Assembly (NCBI GenBank): GCA_002483135.1
Contig: DLHI01000007.1
Span: forward strand, 441,857 to 505,856
Direction: 5' to 3'
Length of the DNA stretch: 64,000 bases
Origin: Hyphomonadaceae bacterium UBA7672
Lineage (GTDB): Bacteria; Pseudomonadota; Alphaproteobacteria; Caulobacterales; Hyphomonadaceae
Part shown: positions 39,999-47,831 of the stretch, piece after piece
How the letters are laid out: each line of letters starts with the position of its first letter
Numbering within the stretch: the first letter of the stretch is position 1
Made by a program: the position numbers and the translations under genes
The notes under the pieces: model-generated
Seen by the model: the letters and a program-made list of their open reading frames with translations, nothing else
Database searches by the model: none
What the model was told of the DNA's origin: nothing

Positions 39999-41039
39999 CT
40001 AGGCGGCCTTGGTAACCGGCGCACGGTGGTTGGGGCAATCCTTCCAGTTCGCGGGGCAAATGCGGCCGGAGCAGCTGGAGCGGATGGCTCCGGGGGTTTC
40101 GGTAAGGGCGGCTTCGACCTGGTCGGCTAGCGTCGAGATGAAGCCTTCATCGACGCCGAGGGCGGGGGCGCGGAGATAGATTTTCGCGCCGTGCTGGTCG
40201 GCGAGGTGGCGGTATTCGATGTCGAGTTCGACCAGCGTCTCGATATGTTCGGAGACGAAGGCAATGGGGGAGAGGAGGATGGCCTTGCCATCCTTCGCGG
40301 CCTTCTCGATGCAGGCGTCAGTCGCGGGGCCGATCCATTTGAGCGGGCCGACGCGCGACTGGTAGCAGATCTCGATCTCCCAGTCGGCGGGGAGGAGCGG
40401 GCCGAGTTTTGCGACGGTGAGTTCGACTTGCCACTGGTAAGGGTCGCCGGCCTTCACAACGACTTCCGGCAGGCCGTGGGCGGACAGCAAGCAGCGCACA
40501 TTCGCCGGGCGGCCAGCGGCTTCCCAGGTCTGGATCAGCTTGCGCGCGTGGGCGGCGACGAACTTTTCGGTTTCGGGATAACAGCAGACGGTGACGCCTT
40601 CGGGGCCGCGGGCTTCCTTCCATGACTTCAGCGAGGATGCGGTCGTGGTGGAGGAGAATTGCGGATAGAGCGGGAGCAGGATGACGCGGTCAGCGCCCCA
40701 GGCCTTCACCTCGCGCACGGCATCGGCAGCGTAGGGCTTCCAGTAGCGCATGGCGATGAAGCTTTTGGCCGTGTGGCCGCGGCGGGCGAGCTCGGCGTCG
40801 AGGGCTTCAGCCTGTTTCTTCGTTTCGGGCTTGAGCGGGGAGCCGCCGCCCATACGGGCGTAGTTCTCGCGGGCGCTTGCGGCGCGGGTGCGCGAGATCA
40901 GGCGCGCGAGGAAGAAACGGATCGGCGCAGGCGCGCGGATGATCGCCTTGTCGCTGAACAGGTTCTTGAGGAAGGGCTGGACGTCGTCGGGGCCGTCCGG
41001 GCCGCCGAGGTTGAAGAGGACGATGGCGGTTTTGGTCAT
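39999..41039 (-). CDS. hemH: Ferrochelatase with C-terminal cysteine cluster
   Basis: HemH inserts iron into protoporphyrin. The 346-residue protein has family blocks KTAIVLFNLGGPD, GGGSPLKPETKKQ, RYWKPYAADAV, LLPLYPQFSSTTTAS, LLSAHGLPEVVV (catalytic His) and SPIAFVSEHIETLVELD. The C-terminus holds Cys323, Cys328 and Cys335 in SSCSGRICPANWKDCPNH, the site of a [2Fe-2S] cluster in ferrochelatases of Caulobacter and some other bacteria. The fourth ligand could be an earlier cysteine. The ATG at 41039 is preferred over 41057 because the family begins at MTKT. Confidence 0.95.
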   Translation of the reverse strand: MTKTAIVLFNLGGPDGPDDVQPFLKNLFSDKAIIRAPAPIRFFLARLISRTRAASARENYARMGGGSPLKPETKKQAEALDAELARRGHTAKSFIAMRYWKPYAADAVREVKAWGADRVILLPLYPQFSSTTTASSLKSWKEARGPEGVTVCCYPETEKFVAAHARKLIQTWEAAGRPANVRCLLSAHGLPEVVVKAGDPYQWQVELTVAKLGPLLPADWEIEICYQSRVGPLKWIGPATDACIEKAAKDGKAILLSPIAFVSEHIETLVELDIEYRHLADQHGAKIYLRAPALGVDEGFISTLADQVEAALTETPGAIRSSCSGRICPANWKDCPNHRAPVTKAA

Positions 41040-41061
41040 AAGCTGACTGTTTCCCAAACAC

Positions 41062-41173
41062 TGTCATTCCAGCCGGAGCGCGCAGCGCGGAGAGCGGGAA
41101 TCCAGGGGCTGCATTCGCCGGCGCGCGTGGCCCCTGGTTTCCGGCTCGCGCCTTCGGCGCGTCCGGAATGACA
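41062..41173. repeat. Family 4 inverted repeat element, complete
   Basis: TGTCATTCC... and ...GTCCGGAATGACA enclose two hairpin-forming arms. It separates hemH from hemE. Confidence 0.85.
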
Positions 41174-41199
41174 TTCGGGGGATTTTGCGCCGACCATGC

Positions 41200-42243
41200 T
41201 CACGAAGCGCTCCGGATCGCCTTCAGCACCGCTTCCACATTCGCGATCGGCACTTCTGGCGTGACGCCGTGGCCGAGGTTGAAAATGTGGGGGCGGTCTT
41301 TGAGGGAGGCGATGATGTCGTGGACCCGGCGCTCAGTGTCCTTGCCGCCGACGACGAGGCGCATGGGGTCGAGATTGCCTTGGACGGGCAAGCCCTTGGG
41401 CAGCATCTGGTTGATGCGCTTGAGCGGAATGGCGGTGTCGAGGCCGACGGCGTTCACGCCTGTACGCTCCGCATAATCGACCACCAGCATGCCTGCGCCG
41501 CGCGGGAAGCCGAGGATCGGCTGTTTGACGCCCAGGGCGCGCACGCGTTGTACGAGCTTGGCGGTGGGTCCGATCACCCAGCGGTCGAAGGCGTCTTCTG
41601 GCAGGCCTTCGGCCCAGCTTTCGAACAGCATGAGCGCGTCCGCGCCGGCGTCGGCCTGCATCTTCAGGTAGCGGGCGGAGGCTTCGACGAGATGGTCGAG
41701 CATGCCGTCGAGTTCGGCTGGATGCTGGTAGCCGAACAGGCGGCTGTCGGCCTTGTCGGTGCCGCCGCGGCCTTCGATGGCGTAGACGCCGACGGTCCAG
41801 GGCGATCCGCAGAAGCCGATCAGCGTGGTGGAAGTGTCGAGGGCAGAGCGGACACGTTCGACGGTTTCGCCAACCGGAGCCAGGTGCGAGAGGATCTTGT
41901 CCATCGGCACGTTGGCGAGATCGCTGGCCTTCGTCGCCGGATCGACACGCGGACCTTCGCCTTCGAGGAAGCGGACATTACGTCCCATCGCATCGAGGAT
42001 CAGCAGGATGTCGGCGAAGAGGATCGCTCCGTCCATTCCATATCGGCGCACCGGCTGCAAGGTGGCCTCGGCGGCGAGGGCAGGCGTGTAGCAGAAGTCG
42101 AGGAAGTCGCGCGCCTTTGCCCTGGTCTCGCGATATTCGGGCAGATGTCGCCCTGCCTGACGCATCATCCAGACGGGAACGGGGTCAATCCGTTCGCCGT
42201 TCAGCACTCTGAGCAATCTTCGTTCGTGGGTCTGGGCGTTCAA
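41200..42243 (-). CDS. hemE: Uroporphyrinogen decarboxylase
   Basis: HemE decarboxylates uroporphyrinogen III to coproporphyrinogen III. It has 347 residues. VPVWMMRQAGRHLPEYRETRAKA (about 22-44) is the family signature, and ILFADILLILDAMG carries the catalytic aspartate. GFCGSPWTVGVYAIEG and LGHGVTPEVPIANVEA are also typical. It is transcribed away from the origin, as in Caulobacter, where hemE promoters lie inside the origin and its orientation is conserved. Confidence 0.97.
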   Translation of the reverse strand: MNAQTHERRLLRVLNGERIDPVPVWMMRQAGRHLPEYRETRAKARDFLDFCYTPALAAEATLQPVRRYGMDGAILFADILLILDAMGRNVRFLEGEGPRVDPATKASDLANVPMDKILSHLAPVGETVERVRSALDTSTTLIGFCGSPWTVGVYAIEGRGGTDKADSRLFGYQHPAELDGMLDHLVEASARYLKMQADAGADALMLFESWAEGLPEDAFDRWVIGPTAKLVQRVRALGVKQPILGFPRGAGMLVVDYAERTGVNAVGLDTAIPLKRINQMLPKGLPVQGNLDPMRLVVGGKDTERRVHDIIASLKDRPHIFNLGHGVTPEVPIANVEAVLKAIRSAS

Positions 42244-42282
42244 GCATCACCGGGAAGCGGAGGAGAAGAGAAGTATATTCTT

Positions 42283-42571
42283 GAATCTGAATCTTAGATT
42301 CTCTGGTGGTGTTTAGGCACTTGATAAGTGCGTGGATCGATTGATCCCCAGTTCCTCCACACAATGAGTCACCGAGAATCGTGAAACGTTCCGACTCCAC
42401 GCCGCGCCTTAACGTTTCATTTACCTCTTCGTTAACAAGCCGTTAACGAGAGTCGAGTCCCAAGCGCGTGACTCATGGGCGCCGAATCGAAGAGTCTTTT
42501 CAACGCTCTCCACCTGTCGAGAAGTGTGTGAGGGATTCGGGGAGCGAATCCCGTCATGCGCTTGTCCACAA
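42283..42571. other. Probable chromosomal replication origin (Cori-type)
   Basis: Position and content match the Caulobacter origin, which lies between hemE and the ppsR orthologue (RP001). Thirteen GANTC sites occur from 42283 to 42550, against about one expected by chance. Two CtrA-type boxes lie at 42409-42446. DnaA-box-like sites are TTGTCCACA (42562-42570, 8 of 9) and TGATCCCCA (42342-42350, 8 of 9 to the Caulobacter G-box form). An AT-rich stretch with GAATCT-T-AGATTC lies near 42289-42301. Function is inferred from homology of layout. Confidence 0.83.
42409..42446 (+). promoter_or_regulatory. Two CtrA-type binding sites in the origin
   Basis: TTAACAAGCCGTTAA (42432-42446) matches TTAA-N7-TTAA exactly. 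TTAACGTTTCATTTA (42409-42423) has the same spacing with one change. In Caulobacter CtrA binding here blocks replication in swarmer cells. Confidence 0.78.
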
Positions 42572-42634
42572 TCCACTCCCAGCGCTATTGGGGAATTGGT
42601 TCATAAGCCTGAGCCGGCCTCTCAAAGCTGTGGA

Positions 42635-43477
42635 ATGACGTACGAGACGTATTTCAACGTTCACCTGGTCTCGGATTCGACCGGCGAAACACTCAATGCA
42701 GTGATGCGCGCTGCGTGCGCGCAGTTCGATCTCATCGCGCCGCTTGAACACAACTACTACCTGGTGCGCAGCCCCAAGCAGCTCGACCGTGTGTTGCGCG
42801 AGATCGAGGCGGCCCCGGGCGTGGTGCTCTACACGATCTCGGACGAGGCGTTGCGCGACCGGCTGGAGGAGCGCTGCAAGGAGGTGGGGTCGCCCACGCT
42901 GGCGGTGATCGATCCGGCGGTAAACATGCTGTCGCGCTATCTGGGCCTGAAGTCCGCGCACAAGGTGGCGGGGCAATACGCGCTGGATGCAGAATATTTC
43001 GCGCGCATGGAGACGATCAACTTCACGCTGCAGCATGACGATGGCCAGCATACCGAGGACCTGCGCGAGGCGGACGTGGTTCTCGTGGGCGTTTCGCGCA
43101 CGTCGAAGACGCCAACCTGCGTCTATCTCGGCAATCGCGGGGTGAAGGCGGCGAACGTGCCACTGGTTCCCGGCGTTGAGATTCCCGAAGTGCTTGTAGG
43201 GCCGAAGGCGCCGCTCGTCGTCGGGTTGAAAATCTCGCCTGACCGGCTGGTGCAGATCCGGCGGCACCGCCTGTTGTCGCTGAACGAGAGTGCGGACACG
43301 GCCTATGCCGATGAAGAGACGGTGCGGCAGGAGATCATCGAGGCCAACCGGCTTTATGCGCGGATGAAATGGCCGACCATCGATGTTAGCCGGCGTTCGG
43401 TGGAGGAGACGGCGGCGGCCATCCTCAACATCATCCAGGAACATGCCGAGCTGAACAATGAGGAGAACGGCGCTTGA
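42635..43477 (+). CDS. ppsR: Pyruvate, phosphate dikinase regulatory protein (PpsR/RP001 family)
   Basis: The 280-residue bifunctional kinase/phosphotransferase of the DUF299 family regulates PEP synthase or pyruvate phosphate dikinase by ADP-dependent phosphorylation. YFNVHLVSDSTGETLNAVMRAACAQF starts the fold and VGVSRTSKTPTCVYLGNRG (about 149-167) is the ADP-binding P-loop-like motif. The C-terminus has RSVEETAAAI. The start at 42635 gives the family N-terminus; upstream in-frame sequence is origin DNA. It overlaps maf by four bases. Confidence 0.95.
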   Translation: MTYETYFNVHLVSDSTGETLNAVMRAACAQFDLIAPLEHNYYLVRSPKQLDRVLREIEAAPGVVLYTISDEALRDRLEERCKEVGSPTLAVIDPAVNMLSRYLGLKSAHKVAGQYALDAEYFARMETINFTLQHDDGQHTEDLREADVVLVGVSRTSKTPTCVYLGNRGVKAANVPLVPGVEIPEVLVGPKAPLVVGLKISPDRLVQIRRHRLLSLNESADTAYADEETVRQEIIEANRLYARMKWPTIDVSRRSVEETAAAILNIIQEHAELNNEENGA

Positions 43478-44070
43478 GTGATGCGCTGATCCTGGCGTCG
43501 AAGAGCAAGGCGCGGGCGGCTGTGCTGAAAGGCGCGGGGCTGGAGTTTGTGCAGATCGGGTCGGGCGTGGACGAGGATGCGCTGAAGGATGCGCTGCGGG
43601 CCGAGGGCGCGACTGTTGGGAAACAGGCGGATTTGCTGGCCGAAACCAAGGCATTAAAAGTGTCGATCTCGCATCCGGGCATCGTGCTCGGGTGCGATCA
43701 GATGCTCGATCTCGATGGCGTGGGGCTGGATAAAGTGTCGACGCGGGGGGAGGCGGCGGATGTGTTGCGCCGCCTGCGCGGCAAGACGCATATCCTGCAG
43801 GGGGCGATTGTTGCGTGCATCGAGGGCGCGCCGGTGTGGCGGCATCTGGCGCAGCCGCGCCTGCGGATGCGAAATTTTTCAGATGCGTTCCTCGAGGACT
43901 ATCTCGACAGGATTGGCGACGCCGCGTTCGAGAGCGTGGGCTGCTATCAACTGGAAGGACTGGGCGCGCAGCTGTTTGATCGCATCGATGGGGATTATTT
44001 CTCCATTCTGGGGATGCCGCTTCTGCCGCTGATGGGATGGCTGCGCGACCGCGGCGCGTTGCCGGCATGA
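43474..44070 (+). CDS. Maf-like nucleotide pyrophosphatase
   Basis: The 198-residue protein begins LILASKSKARAAVLKGAGLEF and contains VLGCDQMLDLDG, RLRGKTHILQGAI and ESVGCYQLEGLGAQLFDRIDGDYFSILGMPLLPLMGWLR. This is the Maf/YhdE fold, whose members hydrolyse non-canonical or standard nucleoside triphosphates. The TTG start at 43474 overlaps the ppsR stop (TTGA), and its stop overlaps aroE. Substrate class (dTTP/UTP or m7GTP) is not certain from sequence. Confidence 0.92.
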   Translation: MSDALILASKSKARAAVLKGAGLEFVQIGSGVDEDALKDALRAEGATVGKQADLLAETKALKVSISHPGIVLGCDQMLDLDGVGLDKVSTRGEAADVLRRLRGKTHILQGAIVACIEGAPVWRHLAQPRLRMRNFSDAFLEDYLDRIGDAAFESVGCYQLEGLGAQLFDRIDGDYFSILGMPLLPLMGWLRDRGALPA

Positions 44071-44897
44071 CGGAGATTACCGGCACACGACAGTATGCAG
44101 TGGTGGGCGATCCGGTGGCGCATTCGCTGTCGCCGCTGATCCACAATGAATGGATGGCCGTGGCGGGGCTGGATGCGCATTACTCTCGCGTGCATCTGAA
44201 ATCCGAGGACGCGGCCCAGGATCTGCGCGCCATGGCGCAGATCTACTCCGGGCTCAATGTGACGCTGCCGCACAAGATCGCGGCGCTGGCGGCGGCTGCG
44301 CGGGTGGAGCCGCAGGCGCGGCTGGTTGGCGCGGCGAACACACTGGTCAACGAGGACGGCAAGTGGACCGCCTACAACACCGATGTCGAAGGCTTCGAGG
44401 CGGCGGTGCGCGCAGCGGGGCATGACATGACGCGCGGGCTGAAGGTGATCCTGGTCGGGGCGGGCGGGGCGGCGCGCGCGGCGGCGGCGAGCCTGCATCA
44501 GGCAGGCGCAAAGCTGACCGTGCTGAACCGGTCGGTGGAGAATGCCGCGAAGATGGCGGCAGACCTTGCGCCGGGGGCGGCGATAGGTGGGCTTGATGAG
44601 CTCACGCGTCGCGCGGAGACGGTGGACCTGATCGTCAATTCAGCGAGCCTTGGACACGCCGGGGCCGAGCTTCCTGACCTGCCGCCTGGAAACGGGCGGG
44701 CGTTCCTCGATCTGTCTTACGGCAAGGCGGCGCGGGGTGTGCTGGAGGCGGCGCGCGTTGCGGGATGGGAGCCGCATGACGGGCTGCCCATGCTGGTGGC
44801 GCAGGCGGCGGCTGCTTTCCGGCTGTGGTTCGGCATTGCGCCGGATCAGGCAAGCGCGTTGGCTGCGTGTCGCAAGGCAGTCGAGGCGCGCGGATGA
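44067..44897 (+). CDS. aroE: Shikimate dehydrogenase
   Basis: AroE reduces dehydroshikimate with NADPH in aromatic amino acid synthesis. It has 276 residues. DPVAHSLSPLIHNEWM (about 15-30) binds shikimate, NVTLPHK carries the catalytic Lys, and GAANTLVNEDGKWTAYNTDVEGF is the substrate loop. LVGAGGAARAAAASL is the NADP site and NSASLGH follows. ATG at 44067 overlaps the maf stop; the stop overlaps coaE. It is part of the coupled ppsR-maf-aroE-coaE chain. Confidence 0.96.
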   Translation: MTEITGTRQYAVVGDPVAHSLSPLIHNEWMAVAGLDAHYSRVHLKSEDAAQDLRAMAQIYSGLNVTLPHKIAALAAAARVEPQARLVGAANTLVNEDGKWTAYNTDVEGFEAAVRAAGHDMTRGLKVILVGAGGAARAAAASLHQAGAKLTVLNRSVENAAKMAADLAPGAAIGGLDELTRRAETVDLIVNSASLGHAGAELPDLPPGNGRAFLDLSYGKAARGVLEAARVAGWEPHDGLPMLVAQAAAAFRLWFGIAPDQASALAACRKAVEARG

Positions 44898-45532
44898 TCA
44901 AGCCCCTTCTGAAACTGGGACTCACCGGCTCCATAGGCATGGGCAAGTCGACGACGGCGGCGATGTTCGCCAAGCGCGGGCTGCCGGTTTACGATGCGGA
45001 TGCGGCTGTGCATGCGATCTATGCGCCGGGCGGGCTGGCGGTGGCGCCGCTGGAGAGTGCGTTCCCGGGCGTGACGGGCGCCGATGGTGGGATTGACCGC
45101 GCCAAGCTGCGCGAGGCGGTGACGGGGAACGAGGCCGCGATGAAGCAGCTGGAAGCCATCGTGCATCCGCTGGTGGGGATCACGCAGCGCGACTTTATCG
45201 AGCGGGCGCTGGCGGACGGGGCGGACATCGCCGTGCTGGATATTCCGCTGCTGTTCGAGAATGGCGGCGATAAACGTGTGGACGCGATTGTTGTCGTGAC
45301 CGCGCCGGAAGCTGTGCAGCGCGAGCGCGTGATGGCGCGCGGTCAGATGACCGAGGCGCAGTTCGCCGCGATACTGGCGCGGCAGACGCCCGATTCGGAA
45401 AAGCGGCGGCGGGCGGACTTCGTGATCAACACGGGGCTTGGGCTGGACTATGCGCAGGCGCAGGTGGATGCGGTGATCAACGCGCTGCGGGCAGGGCGCG
45501 GCGCGGATGGCGCGGAGGCGCAGTCGGGTTGA
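44894..45532 (+). CDS. coaE: Dephospho-CoA kinase
   Basis: CoaE catalyses the last step of coenzyme A synthesis. The 212-residue protein has the P-loop LTGSIGMGKSTTA at 10-22, then VYDADAAVHAIY and VLDIPLLFENGGDKRVDAIVVVTAP, all family-typical. The RQTPDSEKRRRADFVINTG segment contains the lid arginine. ATG overlaps the aroE stop (ATGA). Confidence 0.95.
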   Translation: MIKPLLKLGLTGSIGMGKSTTAAMFAKRGLPVYDADAAVHAIYAPGGLAVAPLESAFPGVTGADGGIDRAKLREAVTGNEAAMKQLEAIVHPLVGITQRDFIERALADGADIAVLDIPLLFENGGDKRVDAIVVVTAPEAVQRERVMARGQMTEAQFAAILARQTPDSEKRRRADFVINTGLGLDYAQAQVDAVINALRAGRGADGAEAQSG

Positions 45533-45564
45533 GTGTGGGGCTTTGATCTAACTCGCACCTCGGC

Positions 45565-45665
45565 TTGTCATCCCGGCCGAGCGTAGCGAGAGCCGGGAAC
45601 CACAGTTCAGGTGTCGTGCTGGCTGAATGGGTCCCGGACAGCGCTGCGCGCTTCCGGGATGACAA
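45565..45665. repeat. Family 3 inverted repeat element
   Basis: TTGTCATCCCGGCCGAGCG ... CTTCCGGGATGACAA, closely like the 18617 copy. Confidence 0.87.
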
Positions 45666-45757
45666 GCGGGGCGATTGCCTGTGCAGCGGGCGGCCCGGGC
45701 CGTTTTCAAATCCACCGAATTCGGCTTTAGAATTGGGCCGAAAGCAGAGGCCCGCCC

Positions 45758-46453
45758 ATGCGTGAAGTCGTGTTCGACACGGAGACCACCGGACTCAATC
45801 CGCGCGAGGGCGACCGGATTGTGGAGGTGGGGTGTATCGAGCTGGTGAACTACCTGCCGACGGGGCGGGAGTTCCAGATCTACATCAATCCCGGGCGGCC
45901 GGTTTCGGAAGCCACAGTGCGGATCACGGGCATCACCAACGAGACGCTACGCGACAAGAAGCGGTTCGAGCATCCTGACGTCGTCGACCGACTGATGGAA
46001 TTCCTCGGGGACGATCCCATCGTTGCGCACAATGCGGAGTTCGATCGCGGGTTCCTGAACTACGAGCTTGAGCTGCTGGGGCGGCCGCAGCTGCCGAAGG
46101 AGCGGTTCATCGATACGCTGGTGCTGGCGCGCGAGCATCGGCCGGGCTCGCCGGCGTCGCTGGACGCGGTGTGCAAGCGGTTCAATATCTCGATCGAGGG
46201 CAGGGTGCTGCACGGGGCGCTGCTGGACGCGCAGCTGCTCGCAATGGCGTATCTGGAACTGCGCGGCGGGCGCGAGCGGAAGCTCGATCTCGGATCGGAC
46301 TCGGACGTGGCGCGGATCGGGCAGGCGACCTACACGCCCCGGATGCCGCGTCCTGTGCCCCTGGGCGCGTTGGCGACTCCGGAGGAACTGGCGGCGCACG
46401 CGGCTTTTGTGGCCGAGCTGGGCGATGCGGCCGTGTGGAAGAAGTTTGGGTGA
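45758..46453 (+). CDS. dnaQ: DNA polymerase III subunit epsilon
   Basis: DnaQ is the proofreading 3'-5' exonuclease of the replicative polymerase. The 231-residue DEDDh protein has FDTETTGLNP (Asp7, Glu9), AHNAEFDRGFLNYEL (Asp) and VLHGALLDAQLLAMAYLEL (His and Asp). The C-terminal region binds the polymerase core. GAGG lies shortly before the ATG. In Caulobacter it also follows coaE near the origin. Confidence 0.95.
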   Translation: MREVVFDTETTGLNPREGDRIVEVGCIELVNYLPTGREFQIYINPGRPVSEATVRITGITNETLRDKKRFEHPDVVDRLMEFLGDDPIVAHNAEFDRGFLNYELELLGRPQLPKERFIDTLVLAREHRPGSPASLDAVCKRFNISIEGRVLHGALLDAQLLAMAYLELRGGRERKLDLGSDSDVARIGQATYTPRMPRPVPLGALATPEELAAHAAFVAELGDAAVWKKFG

Positions 46454-46477
46454 TCGCGAGAGCGAGCCTGACGAGAG

Positions 46478-46599
46478 AGACCCCCACCTGTCCGCCCCCT
46501 AAACGGGGCGGAACCATGTTGAGAGAGCTTACCCAACTTTGTGGGGCGGTGACGGCCCCAGGGTTCCGCCCCGTTTAGGGGGCGGACAGGTGGGGGTCT
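46478..46599. repeat. Family 1 inverted repeat element (CGCCCCC type), complete, next to DUF559 gene
   Basis: The arms match the 30369 copy. The spacer carries ATGTTGAGAGAGCTTACCC and CAGGGT. It ends four bases before the stop codon of the DUF559 gene. Confidence 0.94.
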
Positions 46600-46602
46600 G
46601 GC

Positions 46603-46995
46603 TCAGAGTTTCCTGTCGGCAGCTTCGAGCGCCTGAAGGCGCAGCTGCACTTCGCCGTAGATCGTCGAGACGACGCCTTCCAGGTTTTCGTCGATTTCCT
46701 GAACACTGAAGCGAAGCACATCGAAGCCGAGCTTGTTGAGGCGGTGATCGCGGACAGAGTCGCGTTCGATGCTGTGCGTGTGGCCGTCGACTTCGACGAT
46801 CAGTTTCAGAGGCACGCAGCAGAAGTCGGGAAAATAGCGGTCGACAGGATGCTGTTTGCGGAAAGGCGCGCCCATCTGGCTGGAGCGTAAATGGAGCCAG
46901 AGGCGGCGTTCGGTCTTTGAGGTTTTGCGGCGGAGTTCGCGGGCGAATTCGGTTTGCTCGCGTGTGCGCGAGTTTGGCCGGTCTTCGTCTGACAT
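46603..46995 (-). CDS. DUF559 (Vsr-like) endonuclease-fold protein, repeat-flanked copy 2
   Basis: The 130-residue protein has RRKTSKTERRLWLHLRSSQMG, FRKQHPVDRYFPDFCCVPLKLIVEVDGHTHS and FDVLRFSVQEIDENLEGVVSTI. The nuclease core positions (Asp in FPDF, E-x-D in EVDG, Gln in KQHP) match copy 1, but overall sequence is clearly different, so this is a paralogue and not a recent duplicate. ATG at 46995 (MSDEDR) is preferred; another in-frame ATG lies at 47025. The gene sits between dnaQ and secB, bracketed by family 1 repeats. The target and function are unknown. Confidence 0.86.
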   Translation of the reverse strand: MSDEDRPNSRTREQTEFARELRRKTSKTERRLWLHLRSSQMGAPFRKQHPVDRYFPDFCCVPLKLIVEVDGHTHSIERDSVRDHRLNKLGFDVLRFSVQEIDENLEGVVSTIYGEVQLRLQALEAADRKL

Positions 46996-47067
46996 TGATC
47001 GATTCCCCATACCCGGGATCATCATGTTCCTGTCGGCGAGCTACATCAACAGTGTAGGCGTGGAGGC

Positions 47068-47143
47068 AGACCCCCACCTGTCCGCCCCCTAAACGGGGCG
47101 GAACCACGTGAGGCCAGCTTACCCAACATTGTTGAGCGTGGGC
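47068..47143. repeat. Family 1 half element upstream of DUF559 copy 2
   Basis: One arm (AGACCCCCACCTGTCC... through GGGGCGGAACC) and about 38 bp of the spacer including CAGCTTACCC. The second arm is missing. It lies 73 bases upstream of the DUF559 start codon. Confidence 0.9.
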
Positions 47144-47149
47144 GTTTGA

Positions 47150-47671
47150 CTACGCTTTCGCCGCTGCCTCAGCCTCGGCGCGCTGTCTCTGCTGGCGATA
47201 CAGCCCGACGAAGTCGATTGGGTCGATCATCAGGGGCGGGTGGCCGCCTTCGCGGGTGATGTCGGCGATGATGCGGCGCGCGAAGGGGAAGAGGAGGCGC
47301 GGGCATTCGATCAGCAGCATCGGCTCGGCGTCTTCGCGGCGGGCGTCCTGCAGCTGCACGACGCCGCCATAGACGAGCTCGACGATGAAGACGACTGCCT
47401 CCTTGCGCCTCGCGCGGGCGGAGAGTTTCAGCTCGACAGAGAAGATGCCCTGGTCGGGCGGGCCGGGTTCCACGCGGACGTCGATCCCGAGCTCGATCTC
47501 GGGGGCTTCGCCGGATTGCGCCTGGGTGGCGAACAGGCCCGGGTTTTCGAATGAGAGGTCCTTAACGTACTGCGCCAGCACGCGAATAAGCGGCGGTCCG
47601 GCAGTGGTCTGGGCTTGACCCTGATTGGGGCCCTGATCGGGCGCCTGACCCGGAGCTGCAGTATCAGTCAT
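47150..47671 (-). CDS. secB: Protein-export chaperone SecB
   Basis: SecB holds preproteins unfolded for SecA. It has 173 residues. LAQYVKDLSFENPGLF (about 31-46), RKEAVVFIVELVYGGVVQL and LLIECPRLLFPFARRIIADITREGGHPPLMIDPIDFVGLY are strongly conserved SecB blocks. The termini are rich in Gln/Ala. Its location near dnaQ and Tim44 is the alphaproteobacterial arrangement. Confidence 0.95.
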   Translation of the reverse strand: MTDTAAPGQAPDQGPNQGQAQTTAGPPLIRVLAQYVKDLSFENPGLFATQAQSGEAPEIELGIDVRVEPGPPDQGIFSVELKLSARARRKEAVVFIVELVYGGVVQLQDARREDAEPMLLIECPRLLFPFARRIIADITREGGHPPLMIDPIDFVGLYRQQRQRAEAEAAAKA

Positions 47672-47831
47672 GGGAAATTCCGGTCTGAAATTGGCATCTT
47701 AGTGAGGCTGGGCCGCTATCACGCTCATGGGAAGCTCGCAACAACGGGCTGACTCGCCGACTTTTGTGTCTATATTGAACATTGCGGAGCAAGGCCTGTG
47801 CCTTGTTCTGCCTTCTACCTGAAGGTTGGCC

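Noticed and set aside
41185..42297. 370-codon open frame on the plus strand opposite hemE
   Set aside because: It is entirely antisense to hemE, extends into origin DNA, and shows no recognisable motif.
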